Assembly: GCA_024123955.1 (NCBI GenBank)
Contig: CP099652.1
Coordinates: 6,448,001 to 6,512,000, forward strand
Direction: 5' to 3'
DNA from: Oxalobacteraceae bacterium OTU3CINTB1
GTDB lineage: Bacteria > Pseudomonadota > Gammaproteobacteria > Burkholderiales > Burkholderiaceae_D
DNA length: 64,000 nt
The notes below the pieces were generated by a model, which ran no database searches, had not been told where the DNA came from, and was given only the letters and a program-made list of their open reading frames with translations. Each line of letters starts with the position of its first letter. The stretch's first letter is position 1. Shown one piece after another: positions 51,177-61,266 of this stretch. Both the position numbers and the translations under genes were made by a program.

Positions 51177-52145
51177 ATGATCTCCGAATTCGACCTCATC
51201 AAAGAATACTTTCAGCGCCCCCAGCAGCCGGGCCGGGCCACGCTCGGCATCGGCGACGATTGCGCGCTGCTCACCCCTACCCCCGGCATGCAGACGGCGA
51301 TTTCGTCCGACATGCTGGTCGAGGGCCGCCACTTCTTCGCCGGCGAGGACGCTTTCCGGCTGGGCCACAAAAGCCTGGCCGTGAACCTGTCCGACCTGGC
51401 GGCGATGGGCGCGCGGCCGGTCGGCTTTACCTTGGCGCTGGCGCTGCCGCTGGCAGATCGCGCTTGGCTGGCCGGCTTCTCGCACGGCTTGTTCGCGCTG
51501 GCCGACGCCTTCAACATCGAGCTGATAGGCGGCGACACCACCAAAGGTCCGCTGACCATCTGCATCACCGTATTCGGCGAGCTGCGTCCGGGGCAGGCAT
51601 TGCGCCGCAACGCCGCGCAGGTTGGCGACGATATCTGGGTGTCGGGCACCTTGGGCGACGCGCGCCTGGCGCTGGCCGGCTACCGCCTTGAACAATCCCT
51701 GGACGCGACCATTCTGCATACGGCGTCGGTGCGCATGCACACGCCGGTGCCGCGGGTGGAACTGGGCGCCGTGTTAGGCGAACAGGGCATCGCCCGCGCG
51801 GCAGTCGATATCTCCGATGGCCTGGTCGGCGATCTCGGTCATATCTTGTCGATGTCGAACGTAGGCGCGACCTTGAACGTGGATGCGCTGCCCCCGGGCG
51901 AGGCGCTGACGGCCTTCCCGCAGGAGCTGCGGCGCCGGTTCACCGCCGCCGGCGGCGACGATTACGAGTTGTGCTTCACCGCGCCGGCGTCGGCCCGCGC
52001 GGCGGTCATCGCGGCCGCCGGCAGCGTGGCCACGCCGGTCACGCGCGTCGGCAGCATCGAGGCGGCGCCGGGCCTGCGCCTGGTGGACGCCGCCGGCCAG
52101 CCGCTAGACCTCAAGCTCGCCGGCTTCGATCACTTCACGTCCTGA
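51177..52145 (+). CDS. thiL: Thiamine-monophosphate kinase
   Basis: 322 residues, normal length. It begins SEFDLIKEYFQRP and has the metal and nucleotide sites IGDDCALLTP, SDMLVEGRHF, NLSDLAAMGARP, GGDTTKGPL and DISDGLVGDL. It makes the cofactor thiamine diphosphate from the monophosphate, the last step of the pathway. A TACAAT box at 51166-51171 is only five bases before the ATG and no ribosome site is seen, so the mRNA may be leaderless. No TPP riboswitch was seen. The last 16 bases overlap the convergent signalling gene. Confidence 0.95.
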   Translation: MISEFDLIKEYFQRPQQPGRATLGIGDDCALLTPTPGMQTAISSDMLVEGRHFFAGEDAFRLGHKSLAVNLSDLAAMGARPVGFTLALALPLADRAWLAGFSHGLFALADAFNIELIGGDTTKGPLTICITVFGELRPGQALRRNAAQVGDDIWVSGTLGDARLALAGYRLEQSLDATILHTASVRMHTPVPRVELGAVLGEQGIARAAVDISDGLVGDLGHILSMSNVGATLNVDALPPGEALTAFPQELRRRFTAAGGDDYELCFTAPASARAAVIAAAGSVATPVTRVGSIEAAPGLRLVDAAGQPLDLKLAGFDHFTS

Positions 52146-54736
52146 AGCGCGGTCACATCCTCGTCCGGCTGACCGGCGCGCAGGCCGCTGCCGTGCATCA
52201 GCCAGTAGTGGTGGAACGCCAGCCGGATGTTGTCGCGCAGTTGGGTGTCGTCCCACGGCTTGGTGTAGAAACGGTAGATGGCGCCCTGGTTGACCGATTC
52301 GAGCACCGCGTCGAGCCCCATGTAGCCGGACAGGATGATGCGGATCGTCTCCGGATACATGTCCTTGACCTGGCCGAGGAACTCGGTGCCGTTCATGCCC
52401 GGCAGGCGCTGGTCGCACAGGATCACCTGCACCGGGTGCAGCGCCAGCAGCTCGAACGCCTCGCTGGCCGATCCGGCCGTCAAAATCTGGTAGGCGTCGC
52501 GCTGGAACAGCTGGTCGAGCGACCATAAAATATCCGGATTGTCGTCGACGATGAGCAGCGTTTGCGCCGGCTGGTTAGGCGCCGACGGATCGACCGGCAG
52601 GCAGCGGCCCGATTCGACCAGCACCGCCATGTCGGCCGGCGCCACCGGACGGCTGAAGAAATATCCCTGGATTTCATCGCAGCGGCTGCGCCGCAGGTAT
52701 TCGAGCTGCGCGCGCGTTTCCACGCCCTCGGCGATCACGCGCAGCTTGAGGCTGTGCGCCATGCTGATGATGGCCGTGGCAATCGCCGCGTCGTTCGGAT
52801 TGGTGGTGATCTCGCGCACGAAGGCGATGTCGATTTTGAGCTTGTCGATCGGGAAGCGCTGCAGGTACGCCAGCGACGAGTAGCCGGTGCCGAAATCGTC
52901 GATCGCGACCTTGATGCCGATCGCCTTCAGATTGGTCAGCACCATGATGGTGCGCTCGGCGTTGGACATCAGCGCGGTTTCGGTCAGCTCCAGTTCCAGC
53001 AGTTCCGGCGGCACCTCGTGGCGCACCAGCGCCGAACGCACCACCTGTTCCAGGTCGCCCTCGATGAACTGGCGGCTGGCGACGTTGACGGCCACGCGCA
53101 CCGGTCCCACGCCGCTGCGCAGCCAGGCGCCGATCTGCTTGCAGGCGGCGTCGATGATCCAGGCGCCGACGCGCACGATCAGGCCCGTGTCCTCCAGCAC
53201 CGGCACGAACTCGGACGGGAACACCAGCCCGAAGCCGGGCCGTTGCCAGCGCAGCAGCGCCTCGGCGCCGGCGATGGCGCCGGTGTGCAGGTTGACCTTG
53301 GGCTGGTAGTACAGCAGCAGTTCGTCGTTGTCGAGCGCGCGGCGCAGCGCCAGCTCCATGTCCAGCCGCGCCAGCACCTGCACGTTCATGCCGGCGGTGA
53401 AGAAGCGGTAGCCGTCGCGGCCCGCCTGCTTGGCGCGCTCCATCGCGGTGTCGGCGTATTTCAGCAGCGTTTCCGGGTCGGTGGCGTCGTCCGGATACAT
53501 GGCGATGCCGATGCTGGCGCTGAGCACCGCCGGGTGGCCGTTCAAATCGAACGGCAGGCGCAGCGCCTCCCTCACCTCGTTGGCCGTGTGGACGGCGTCC
53601 TGCTGGTCGCGCGGCATCGACAGGATCAGCGCGAATTCGTCGCCGCCCATGCGCCCGACCGTGTCGCGCAGGCGCACGCATTGCACCAGCCGGTTGCTGA
53701 ACTGGCGCAGCAACTCGTCGCCCAGCGCGGCGCCAAGCGAATCGTTGATGTTCTTGAAGCGGTCCAGCGCGATGAACAGCACCACGATGCGCCACGATTT
53801 TTCCTGCGCCAGCGAGATCGCGTCGGCCAGGGTCTGGAAGAACAAGGTGCGGTTGGGAAGACCCGTCAGGCTGTCGTAATGGGCCATGTGCTGCAGCAGT
53901 TCCTCCGAGTGGCGCCGCTCGCTGATGTCGCGCGCCACGCCCAGCATGACGTTCGACTGGCCGGGACGCGTGAGCAGCTGCCAGTAAATCTCCACCGGCA
54001 CCGAAATTAGGTCGCGCCGCATCAATTCGAGTTCGGCCAGCTCCGGCGCGCGCGCCTTGCCGACGGCGGCGGCGTAGTCGTCGAGCCGGTGCGCCTGCGC
54101 GCGCAGCAGCGCCTGCGTGCCCAGGCCGAGCCGGCTGGCGGTCTGGCCCAGCATCTCGTCGCGCGGGTAGCCGAGCATGCGGCAGGCGCCGTCGTTGACG
54201 TCGACCAGTTCGGCGGTGGCCGCGTCGAGCAGGAAAATGGCGTCGGCGGTGGCGTCCATGGCGCTGCGGAAGCGCTGCAGTTCGACCGTCCGCTCGCGCA
54301 CCGTCTGCTCCAGGCGCACGCTGTAGTTGCGCGCCTCGCGGTGCAGCAGGCGCACCTCGAGCATGTTGCGGATGCGCGTGAGCACCTCGACCGGGTCGAT
54401 CGGCTTGCTCAGGAAATCACGCGCGCCCGATTCGAGCGCCTTGAGTTTATGGTCCGGCTGGGCCGTGACCACCAGCACGGGCAGCCAGGAATCGGCCTCG
54501 AGCGGGCGCAGCGCGTCCATCACCTCGAAGCCATCCATGCCGGGCATCTGCAAGTCGAGGATGATGAGGTCGTACCGGTGTCGGCTGTGCCAGTCGGCCA
54601 CCACGCGCGAGTCGGTGGTGGACGTGACGGCCTTGTAGCCCGTCGATTTGAGCAGGAATTCCAGCAGCTCCACGTTGACGAGCTGGTCGTCGACGATCAA
54701 GATGCGTGCATGAAAAATATCAGTCTGGCTGATCAT
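52130..54736 (-). CDS. Cyclic-di-GMP signalling protein REC-PAS-GGDEF-EAL-REC
   Basis: 868 residues, soluble. The first receiver (about 10-130) has LIILDLQMPGMDG and LSKPIDP; a coiled linker and PAS (about 150-275) follow. The GGDEF domain (about 290-450) keeps MGGDEF near 362 and the EAL domain (about 460-715) keeps EAL near 490 (GAEALLRW), with DDFGTGYSSL and KIDIAFV. A second receiver (about 735-855) has LCDQRLPGMNG and YTKPWDD. Both catalytic motifs are intact, so synthesis, breakdown or both are possible. A receiver at each end suggests double input. No cognate kinase is beside it. The start is preceded by GGAGG. Confidence 0.9.
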   Translation of the reverse strand: MISQTDIFHARILIVDDQLVNVELLEFLLKSTGYKAVTSTTDSRVVADWHSRHRYDLIILDLQMPGMDGFEVMDALRPLEADSWLPVLVVTAQPDHKLKALESGARDFLSKPIDPVEVLTRIRNMLEVRLLHREARNYSVRLEQTVRERTVELQRFRSAMDATADAIFLLDAATAELVDVNDGACRMLGYPRDEMLGQTASRLGLGTQALLRAQAHRLDDYAAAVGKARAPELAELELMRRDLISVPVEIYWQLLTRPGQSNVMLGVARDISERRHSEELLQHMAHYDSLTGLPNRTLFFQTLADAISLAQEKSWRIVVLFIALDRFKNINDSLGAALGDELLRQFSNRLVQCVRLRDTVGRMGGDEFALILSMPRDQQDAVHTANEVREALRLPFDLNGHPAVLSASIGIAMYPDDATDPETLLKYADTAMERAKQAGRDGYRFFTAGMNVQVLARLDMELALRRALDNDELLLYYQPKVNLHTGAIAGAEALLRWQRPGFGLVFPSEFVPVLEDTGLIVRVGAWIIDAACKQIGAWLRSGVGPVRVAVNVASRQFIEGDLEQVVRSALVRHEVPPELLELELTETALMSNAERTIMVLTNLKAIGIKVAIDDFGTGYSSLAYLQRFPIDKLKIDIAFVREITTNPNDAAIATAIISMAHSLKLRVIAEGVETRAQLEYLRRSRCDEIQGYFFSRPVAPADMAVLVESGRCLPVDPSAPNQPAQTLLIVDDNPDILWSLDQLFQRDAYQILTAGSASEAFELLALHPVQVILCDQRLPGMNGTEFLGQVKDMYPETIRIILSGYMGLDAVLESVNQGAIYRFYTKPWDDTQLRDNIRLAFHHYWLMHGSGLRAGQPDEDVTALQDVK

Positions 54737-55040
54737 GGGATGCGCCTCCGTGGGCTCTTGAACCGGCGTTCTGGCCGGATCAGTCCGATTTCTTCCCGCA
54801 AGCGACTTCGGCTTGCTTGTCTGGTGCGCGTTCCGCGGTGTTTGGGCAGAGCACGCTACGCAGTGCTATTGAGTGTACGCAAGTTCAAATCGCCGGTCTA
54901 ATGTTTTTATGCAAAGTTAGGGTTGCCGTTAATCAGCGGTGCATCGCTGGCAACGATTGTGATCTGCATGGTACAGTGGCAGCACGCCCAGCGGGATATC
55001 CCAGCCGGCTCCCGAACGCCGCTTCAGAAGGAGAGTTTAC
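54737..55040. other. Divergent region between the c-di-GMP protein and pncC
   Basis: 304 bases without a gene. It carries the ribosome sites of both neighbours (GGAGG on the minus side; AAGGAGAG before pncC). The middle (54860-54960) is AT-richer and probably contains the promoters, but no clear -35/-10 pair was identified. Confidence 0.4.
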
Positions 55041-55547
<507 letters not shown>

Positions 55548-55674
55548 CCTGGTTTCATCGCCCTGATGGCGCCATCACTTTCGTGATGGTTGCCTTCCTG
55601 CCACAAAACAATTACTCTCGATGCGTTCGAGCGCGATGGTGCGCCTATTCCATGCAGATTCAGGGGTGATTTCG

Positions 55675-56427
55675 ATGCAAAACACGGTACATTTTATTCT
55701 CCAGGGTAAAGGCGGCATCGGCAAGACGCTGGTGTCGACCATCCTTGCGCAGTGGCTCGCCAGCAAGGACGCCGCCGGCGACCTGGAAGCGCAGCGCCAG
55801 CCGCTGCGCTGCTACGACACCGACCAGGAGAACGCCACGTTTTCGCGCTACAAGGCGATGGAGGTCAAGCACGTGCCGGTGATGACCGACAGCCGCACCA
55901 TCGATCCGAAACGCTTCGACGCGCTGATGATCGACATCCTCGAAGAGGAAGGCAACTGCGTCATCGACAACGGCGCCAACACCTTCTCGCCGCTGATGGG
56001 CTATTTGCTTGAAAACGATTGCTTCGCTTTATTGGAAGAATCAGGCCGCAAGGTCTACATCCACACCATCGTCGGCGGCGGCGACACCTTGCACGACACG
56101 GCGATGGGCTTCGTCTCGACCGCCAAGGCCACCAAGGTGCCACTGGTGCTGTGGGAAAACGAACACTTCGGGCTGCTGCAATCGGCATCCGGCAAGCAGT
56201 TCACCGAATCGCAAACCTACGCCGACAACTCGTCGCGCGTGCGCGGGCGCATCGTGCTGTCGGCCCGCAACGCCGACACCTTCGGCGCCGACATCAAGAA
56301 GATGAACACGGCGCGCCTGACCGCCAACGAGGTACGCGAAAGCGACAAGTTCAACGTCATGGAAAAGCAGCGCATCAAGGTGGTGTTCCGCGACTTGTTC
56401 GAGCAGCTCGACAAGGTCGAGTGGTAA
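55675..56427 (+). CDS. TraL-like P-loop ATPase (IncP conjugation type), chromosomal orphan
   Basis: 250 residues. The N-terminus MQNTVHFILQGKGGIGKTL is a deviant ParA-type Walker A (residues 10-18), and the whole reads like TraL of IncP plasmids: CYDTDQENATFSRYKAMEVK, a segment NCVIDNGANTFSPLMGYLL that matches IIDNGASSF-type sequence, and VVGGGDTLHDT-like region IVGGGDTLHDTAMGF. TraL is a cytosolic protein of conjugative transfer whose exact job is unclear. The start at 55675 begins this conserved N-terminus, with GGGGTGA upstream. It is followed by a TraM-like gene (6-base gap). No relaxase, coupling protein or pilus gene is near. GC is like the chromosome. Confidence 0.75.
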   Translation: MQNTVHFILQGKGGIGKTLVSTILAQWLASKDAAGDLEAQRQPLRCYDTDQENATFSRYKAMEVKHVPVMTDSRTIDPKRFDALMIDILEEEGNCVIDNGANTFSPLMGYLLENDCFALLEESGRKVYIHTIVGGGDTLHDTAMGFVSTAKATKVPLVLWENEHFGLLQSASGKQFTESQTYADNSSRVRGRIVLSARNADTFGADIKKMNTARLTANEVRESDKFNVMEKQRIKVVFRDLFEQLDKVEW

Positions 56428-56433
56428 GCGGCC

Positions 56434-57003
56434 ATGGATCAACAAAAGCTGCGGAGTCTGGTATTTGAAAAAACCGGCGTCAAGATCGACATCGACGACC
56501 CGATTTTTGCGCTGGTGGCGCTGAACGAGGCGGTGCTGGAGGAAGCGGTCGGGCGGCATATCGCGGCCATCGACGCGGCCTCGCTTGAGCTCACGCAGCA
56601 TGCGCGGCTGGCGGGCGGGCTGCCGGCGGAGTCGGCGCGCAAAACGGCGGCGCCGGACGCAACCGACGAGGGCCCGGCGCCCTCCCCGTCAGCCGCCAAT
56701 GCCGGCTACGTGCCGACGCCACCCGGTCCGGTGCGACCGATCGCCACGCAGTCGCCCGCGATCACGCCGCGCGAGTTGCGGTTGCTGGGGGCGGCCGCCG
56801 GTATCGCCATACTCAGTGCGCTGATCGTTGTTGGCGCGCAGGCGGTGTTTTCCAAACCCGCGCCGGCGCCGGTGATCGAGCAGGCCAAGCAGCTGACGCC
56901 GGAGCAGACGCTGGCCTTGCGCAATGCTGAAAAACTGAGCAAAGCGATCGAGAAGCTCGATCCGAAGCTGCGCAACCAGTTGCAAGCGGAGTTGCAGAAA
57001 TAG
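56434..57003 (+). CDS. TraM-like membrane protein (IncP type)
   Basis: 189 residues. The N-terminus (LVFEKTGVKIDIDDPIFALV) resembles TraM of IncP plasmids, which begins with a similar helix before DDPILIL. A Pro/Ala-rich linker (60-110) and one membrane segment (about 116-139, LRLLGAAAGIAILSALIVVG) are followed by a charged tail. It is probably co-transcribed with the TraL-like gene. The stop TAG at 57001-57003 lies 13 bases before the break point of the SIR2 remnant. Function on the chromosome is unknown. Confidence 0.65.
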   Translation: MDQQKLRSLVFEKTGVKIDIDDPIFALVALNEAVLEEAVGRHIAAIDAASLELTQHARLAGGLPAESARKTAAPDATDEGPAPSPSAANAGYVPTPPGPVRPIATQSPAITPRELRLLGAAAGIAILSALIVVGAQAVFSKPAPAPVIEQAKQLTPEQTLALRNAEKLSKAIEKLDPKLRNQLQAELQK

Positions 57004-57016
57004 CGGTTTGGAGAGC

Positions 57017-57109
57017 GATTCCGGCGCCGCAGAAAAACACAACTTTCCCATCTTCGTGCGCCTGAAAGAGCGCGTCGGGAACATCTGGACCAAGATTGGC
57101 AAACTGCAC
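57017..57109 (-). pseudogene. 5' stump of a SIR2-like (NAD-binding) gene
   Basis: From a GTG at 57109 the minus strand encodes 31 residues whose second half, DALFQAHEDGKVVFFCGAGI, is the N-terminal signature of SIR2-like proteins: the FFCGAG loop binds NAD and is followed by serine or a similar residue in complete members. Here similarity stops abruptly after GAGI, and the sequence continues as the antisense of the TraM-like gene. AAGGTGAG lies before the GTG, and the start is 23 bases after the Fic stop, as expected for the second gene of an operon. So the rest of the gene was lost by deletion. Such SIR2 proteins often belong to antiphage systems, which is inference here. Confidence 0.7.
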
Positions 57110-57132
57110 GCGGTGCTCACCTTCCCGGAAGT

Positions 57133-58710
57133 TTACTTAGAATGACCAGGTGAATCAGCTTTATCCTCATCGTCTATGACTTCAAGGTAGTCGGGATCTA
57201 GCACTGCTCGAACGGCGTCGATGATGGACTCTGCAAGTCGAGGATCCTCCAACATTGGAAACGCCTTTCGTAACTTGTTTGAGAGCATCCAGCCATTGTC
57301 CCGTATGGAGCGGATTATTTGGTCGATATCACTGTTAGGTCCCTCGAGATAGTCTTTTACATTATGTCTGGCACGTTCGATATCGCGCAGGTAGCTAGCC
57401 TCCTTACTCATCTCCACTTCGATGGTCATCCGGACGACGCGGCCAAGGAAGTCCGCCTGTTGTGTGAGATCGGGATAACGCCAAGTTGGTAAGGCATCTT
57501 CGTATGCGTCGAAGGTAAAATCACTTTCGATCCCATCGTCATAAGTGTTCCGCGTACCGAAATCACACTGCCTGTGGTACTTAAGCATCAGTGGTTTGGA
57601 GAGCACTTCAAGGGCGCGATCATAACCAATGCGCTCGCGTGAGTTGTCAGTGATCGTCGCAGAAATAGGAATGATGAATGGCGCTGGCACTGCCCCATCA
57701 CGACGTAGCACATCATTTACCAGGAACCTTGAGATGCGTCCGTTCCCGTCCGACATTGGATGGATATAGACAAAACCAAATGAGGCAATTGCCGCCCTTA
57801 AAATGGACGGCATTCCTTTTGTTCGACGCATTGTGGTGCGTAAGCCATCGAGCATCTGTTCCGTTTGATGCCAGTGCGGTGCAATGTAATCGACGACATT
57901 TGTGAAGCCCGCTGTGTGGCCGACGATTACGGGCGATTTGCGCAATCCATATCGCGTTGCCATCCCAAGGATGTCAGCCTGAAGCTGGCCTAGCGAATCC
58001 AGCGTTAGTGGATCTCCGTCCTGACCGCACCGACGGTCCATGACAGCCGCAAACCTCTTTATTCGATCGACGTGGCGATCTTCGTGTTCGATCTTGAAGC
58101 TTGCTCGACTTTCCTTTATGGACAACCAAACCACACTACGCATCAGAATATCGGCGCCAAACTCACGTTCAAGCTTTGCAAGCTCCCCGTCGCAATCATA
58201 GGTTTCCCATTGTTTGATCGCCTCGGTACGGTGGATAATTGGGCAGAACTCGCGCGTTCCAGGCATGTTGTCCCTCACGCGCCAGCGAGGGACATTGGCT
58301 GACCGGCTTGCAACGAGATGGGTGCCTGAGTCAAGGGCGTCAACATAGTTTCCGCCCAAGCCCTCCGGCACGTTAAGCTGTAGATTAGTGAGCCATTCAT
58401 ATAGGAATCCGGCGCGGCGAGCGTACGCGCCCGTCGGCTCGTCTGAAAGCCATGCTTCGAGCTCACTTGCGTCGAGTACGTCAAACAAGCGCGAGAAGAA
58501 TTCCAAATTAACGACCTCGTGTTTGAGCGCAAACGTGAGTTCTGTGCGTAAGCTAGGTCTGGCATCAACTTTAACGTATGTTTCTTCGCGCGTGCCGTCA
58601 CTTTCCACCGTTCGGCGAGTGTTGCCTAATTTGCTGACGACAGCAAAAGCTTGAACCGGTTCAAGCTGAAATTTTTCAGCCAGCCATTTTTGCCCCAAGT
58701 ACTGTGTCAT
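57133..58710 (-). CDS. Fic-domain protein (probable AMPylase) of foreign origin
   Basis: 525 residues. The Fic core (about 190-360) has the active-site motif HPMSDGNGRISR (317-328), equivalent to HPFxxGNGR, with catalytic H317 and the anion-binding GNGR. Upstream, ESRASFKIEHE (200-210) matches the inhibitory helix pattern SxxxE(G/N), here with H instead of G/N after the glutamate (E208), so it is a class II-like Fic protein. The first 190 and last 150 residues are unassigned, possibly target-binding. Fic enzymes transfer AMP or other groups onto proteins. GC is about 51% in the sampled part against about 65% around, a sign of transfer. It precedes a truncated SIR2 gene. Confidence 0.85.
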   Translation of the reverse strand: MTQYLGQKWLAEKFQLEPVQAFAVVSKLGNTRRTVESDGTREETYVKVDARPSLRTELTFALKHEVVNLEFFSRLFDVLDASELEAWLSDEPTGAYARRAGFLYEWLTNLQLNVPEGLGGNYVDALDSGTHLVASRSANVPRWRVRDNMPGTREFCPIIHRTEAIKQWETYDCDGELAKLEREFGADILMRSVVWLSIKESRASFKIEHEDRHVDRIKRFAAVMDRRCGQDGDPLTLDSLGQLQADILGMATRYGLRKSPVIVGHTAGFTNVVDYIAPHWHQTEQMLDGLRTTMRRTKGMPSILRAAIASFGFVYIHPMSDGNGRISRFLVNDVLRRDGAVPAPFIIPISATITDNSRERIGYDRALEVLSKPLMLKYHRQCDFGTRNTYDDGIESDFTFDAYEDALPTWRYPDLTQQADFLGRVVRMTIEVEMSKEASYLRDIERARHNVKDYLEGPNSDIDQIIRSIRDNGWMLSNKLRKAFPMLEDPRLAESIIDAVRAVLDPDYLEVIDDEDKADSPGHSK

Positions 58711-58845
58711 TTTCGATTAACCCGCGTAAGTAACGATTACATTTTAGCCCCCTGCCAAAAAAATGATTAGAAAATTGAGATGCAGGAAATGTATATAACT
58801 TTCAGCGGATGAAAAAGTCCTGAGCACGCAAATTATTCGTGCTAA

Positions 58846-58867
58846 CATATGAATAGCTGTTCACATG
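58846..58867. promoter_or_regulatory. Putative operator of the ArsR-family metalloregulator
   Basis: CATATGAA-TAGCTG-TTCACATG forms an imperfect inverted repeat (one mismatch in 8-base arms) 31 bases before the arsR-type start. Its shape fits the ATATGAAN..NTTCATAT sites of SmtB/CzrA-like repressors. It lies in the divergent region between the Fic gene and the metal-efflux operon. Confidence 0.6.
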
Positions 58868-58898
58868 AAGAGTTATACAAAATACACGAGCTAAATCT

Positions 58899-59225
58899 AT
58901 GAGCTGTCAACACGACTACGCCGGCGTCGATCCCGCCATCGCCCAACTCGCCGATCTGTTCCACCTGCTGGGCGATCCGACCCGCTTGCGCATTGTGCTC
59001 GCCTGCGTGGCGGCGCCGATCGCCGTCAGCGACATCGCCACCTCCCTTGAACTGAGCAGCTCCCTCGTCAGCCACCACTTGCGCTTGCTGCGCGCGGCGC
59101 GCATCGTGAAGTCGGAGCGGCAAGGCAAACAAGTTTTCTACTCCGCCGCCGATGCGCATATCAGCGACGTCCTGAACGATATGCTGGAACATATCGCCGA
59201 ACCTGCCAACGGGAACGAAGCATGA
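58899..59225 (+). CDS. ArsR/SmtB-family metalloregulator
   Basis: 108 residues. Winged helix-turn-helix (about 25-95): [20 protein letters not shown], then the recognition helix [18 protein letters not shown]. The C-terminal [17 protein letters not shown] carries histidine and aspartate residues like the alpha5 metal site (DxHxxxxxxxxxxH) of SmtB/CzrA. An N-terminal cysteine and histidines (MSCQHDY) could add ligands. It overlaps the CDF exporter by ATGA. Probable function: repression of the operon, relieved by zinc, cobalt or cadmium. Confidence 0.9.
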   Translation: MSCQHDYAGVDPAIAQLADLFHLLGDPTRLRIVLACVAAPIAVSDIATSLELSSSLVSHHLRLLRAARIVKSERQGKQVFYSAADAHISDVLNDMLEHIAEPANGNEA

Positions 59226-60267
59226 GCAAGCACCACGACCATCACGACCACGATCACGACCATGAGCACCACGATCATGATCACGGGCATGGCCACAGCC
59301 ACGCGCCCGCCAAGCCGGCCGCGAAAGCACACGCCCACGATCATGGCCATGGACACGATCACGCGCACGGCCACGGCCATCACCACCACGGCGATCCCAA
59401 CACCATGGGCCGCGCCTTCGCCATCGCCATCGTGCTCAACCTGGGTTTTGTCGGCGTCGAATTCTTCTACGGTTTCCTGGCCAACTCCACCGCGCTGATG
59501 GCCGACGCCGGCCACAACCTGTCCGACGTGCTGGGCCTGATGCTGGCCTGGGGCGCGGCCATCCTGGCCAAGCGCCTGCCAAACCAGCGCTATACGTACG
59601 GCCTGCGCAGCACGTCGATGCTGGCGGCGCTGTTCAACGCGATGCTGCTGATGGTCGCCTGCGGCGGCATCGCCTTCGAGGCGGTGCAGCAACTGGCCCA
59701 TCCCGAGCCGGTGGGCGGCTTTACGGTGTCGGTGGTGGCCGGCATCGGTATTCTGATCAACGGCTTCTCGGCGTGGCTGTTCATGTCCGGCAGCAAGGAC
59801 GACATCAATATCCGTGGCGCCTACCTGCACATGGCCGCCGACGCGGCGATCTCGCTGGGCGTGCTGGTGGCCGGCCTGATCGTCCGCTATTCGGGCTGGA
59901 ACTGGGTCGATCCGGCGGTCAGCATGGTGATCGTGGCGATTATCGTCTACAGCACCTGGTCGCTGCTCAAGCAGTCGCTGCGCATGATGCTGGCGGCGGT
60001 GCCGGACAACGTGGATCGCGGCGAGATCGAGCAGTTCTTGCGCGACCGTCCCGGTGTGACCGAGGTGCACGACCTGCACATCTGGGCGATGAGCACCACC
60101 GAGACGGCGCTGACCGCGCAGCTGGTCACGCCGGCCGGGTATCCAGGCGACGTGGCGGTCGACGACATTACCCGGCAGCTGCGCGAGGATTTCTCAATCC
60201 AGCACAGCACCTTGCAGGTGCGGCTCGGCACCACGGTGCACGAGTGTTGCCTGCAGGAGCCGGCGCA

Positions 60268-60271
<4 letters not shown>
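59222..60271 (+). CDS. czcD: Cation diffusion facilitator (CzcD/ZitB-like metal exporter)
   Basis: 349 residues. The first 60 residues are strongly histidine/aspartate-rich and would bind metal ions. Six membrane segments follow (about 65-245), with the transport-site pairs in TM2 (ADAGHNLSD) and TM5 (YLHMAADA). The cytoplasmic C-terminal domain (about 255-349) includes [19 protein letters not shown]. It exports zinc and related divalent cations in exchange for protons. The regulator gene upstream is coupled to it. The stop overlaps the convergent cysK by four bases. Confidence 0.92.
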
Positions 60272-61200
<929 letters not shown>

Positions 61201-61266
61201 GGAAAAAACCTCCGCGCGATGGGGAGTAGCCAGTCTACTCCTGCCACGCGGACAACGACGTATTGT

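Noticed and set aside
56813..57016. Continuation of the SIR2 stump's open frame leftwards
   Set aside because: Beyond codon 31 the frame is simply the antisense of the TraM-like gene's end; it does not resemble SIR2 proteins and reflects fusion by deletion.
57003..58846. Direct repeats or attachment sites flanking the Fic island
   Set aside because: Only weakly similar short stretches were found at the two ends; nothing exact enough to claim an attachment site.
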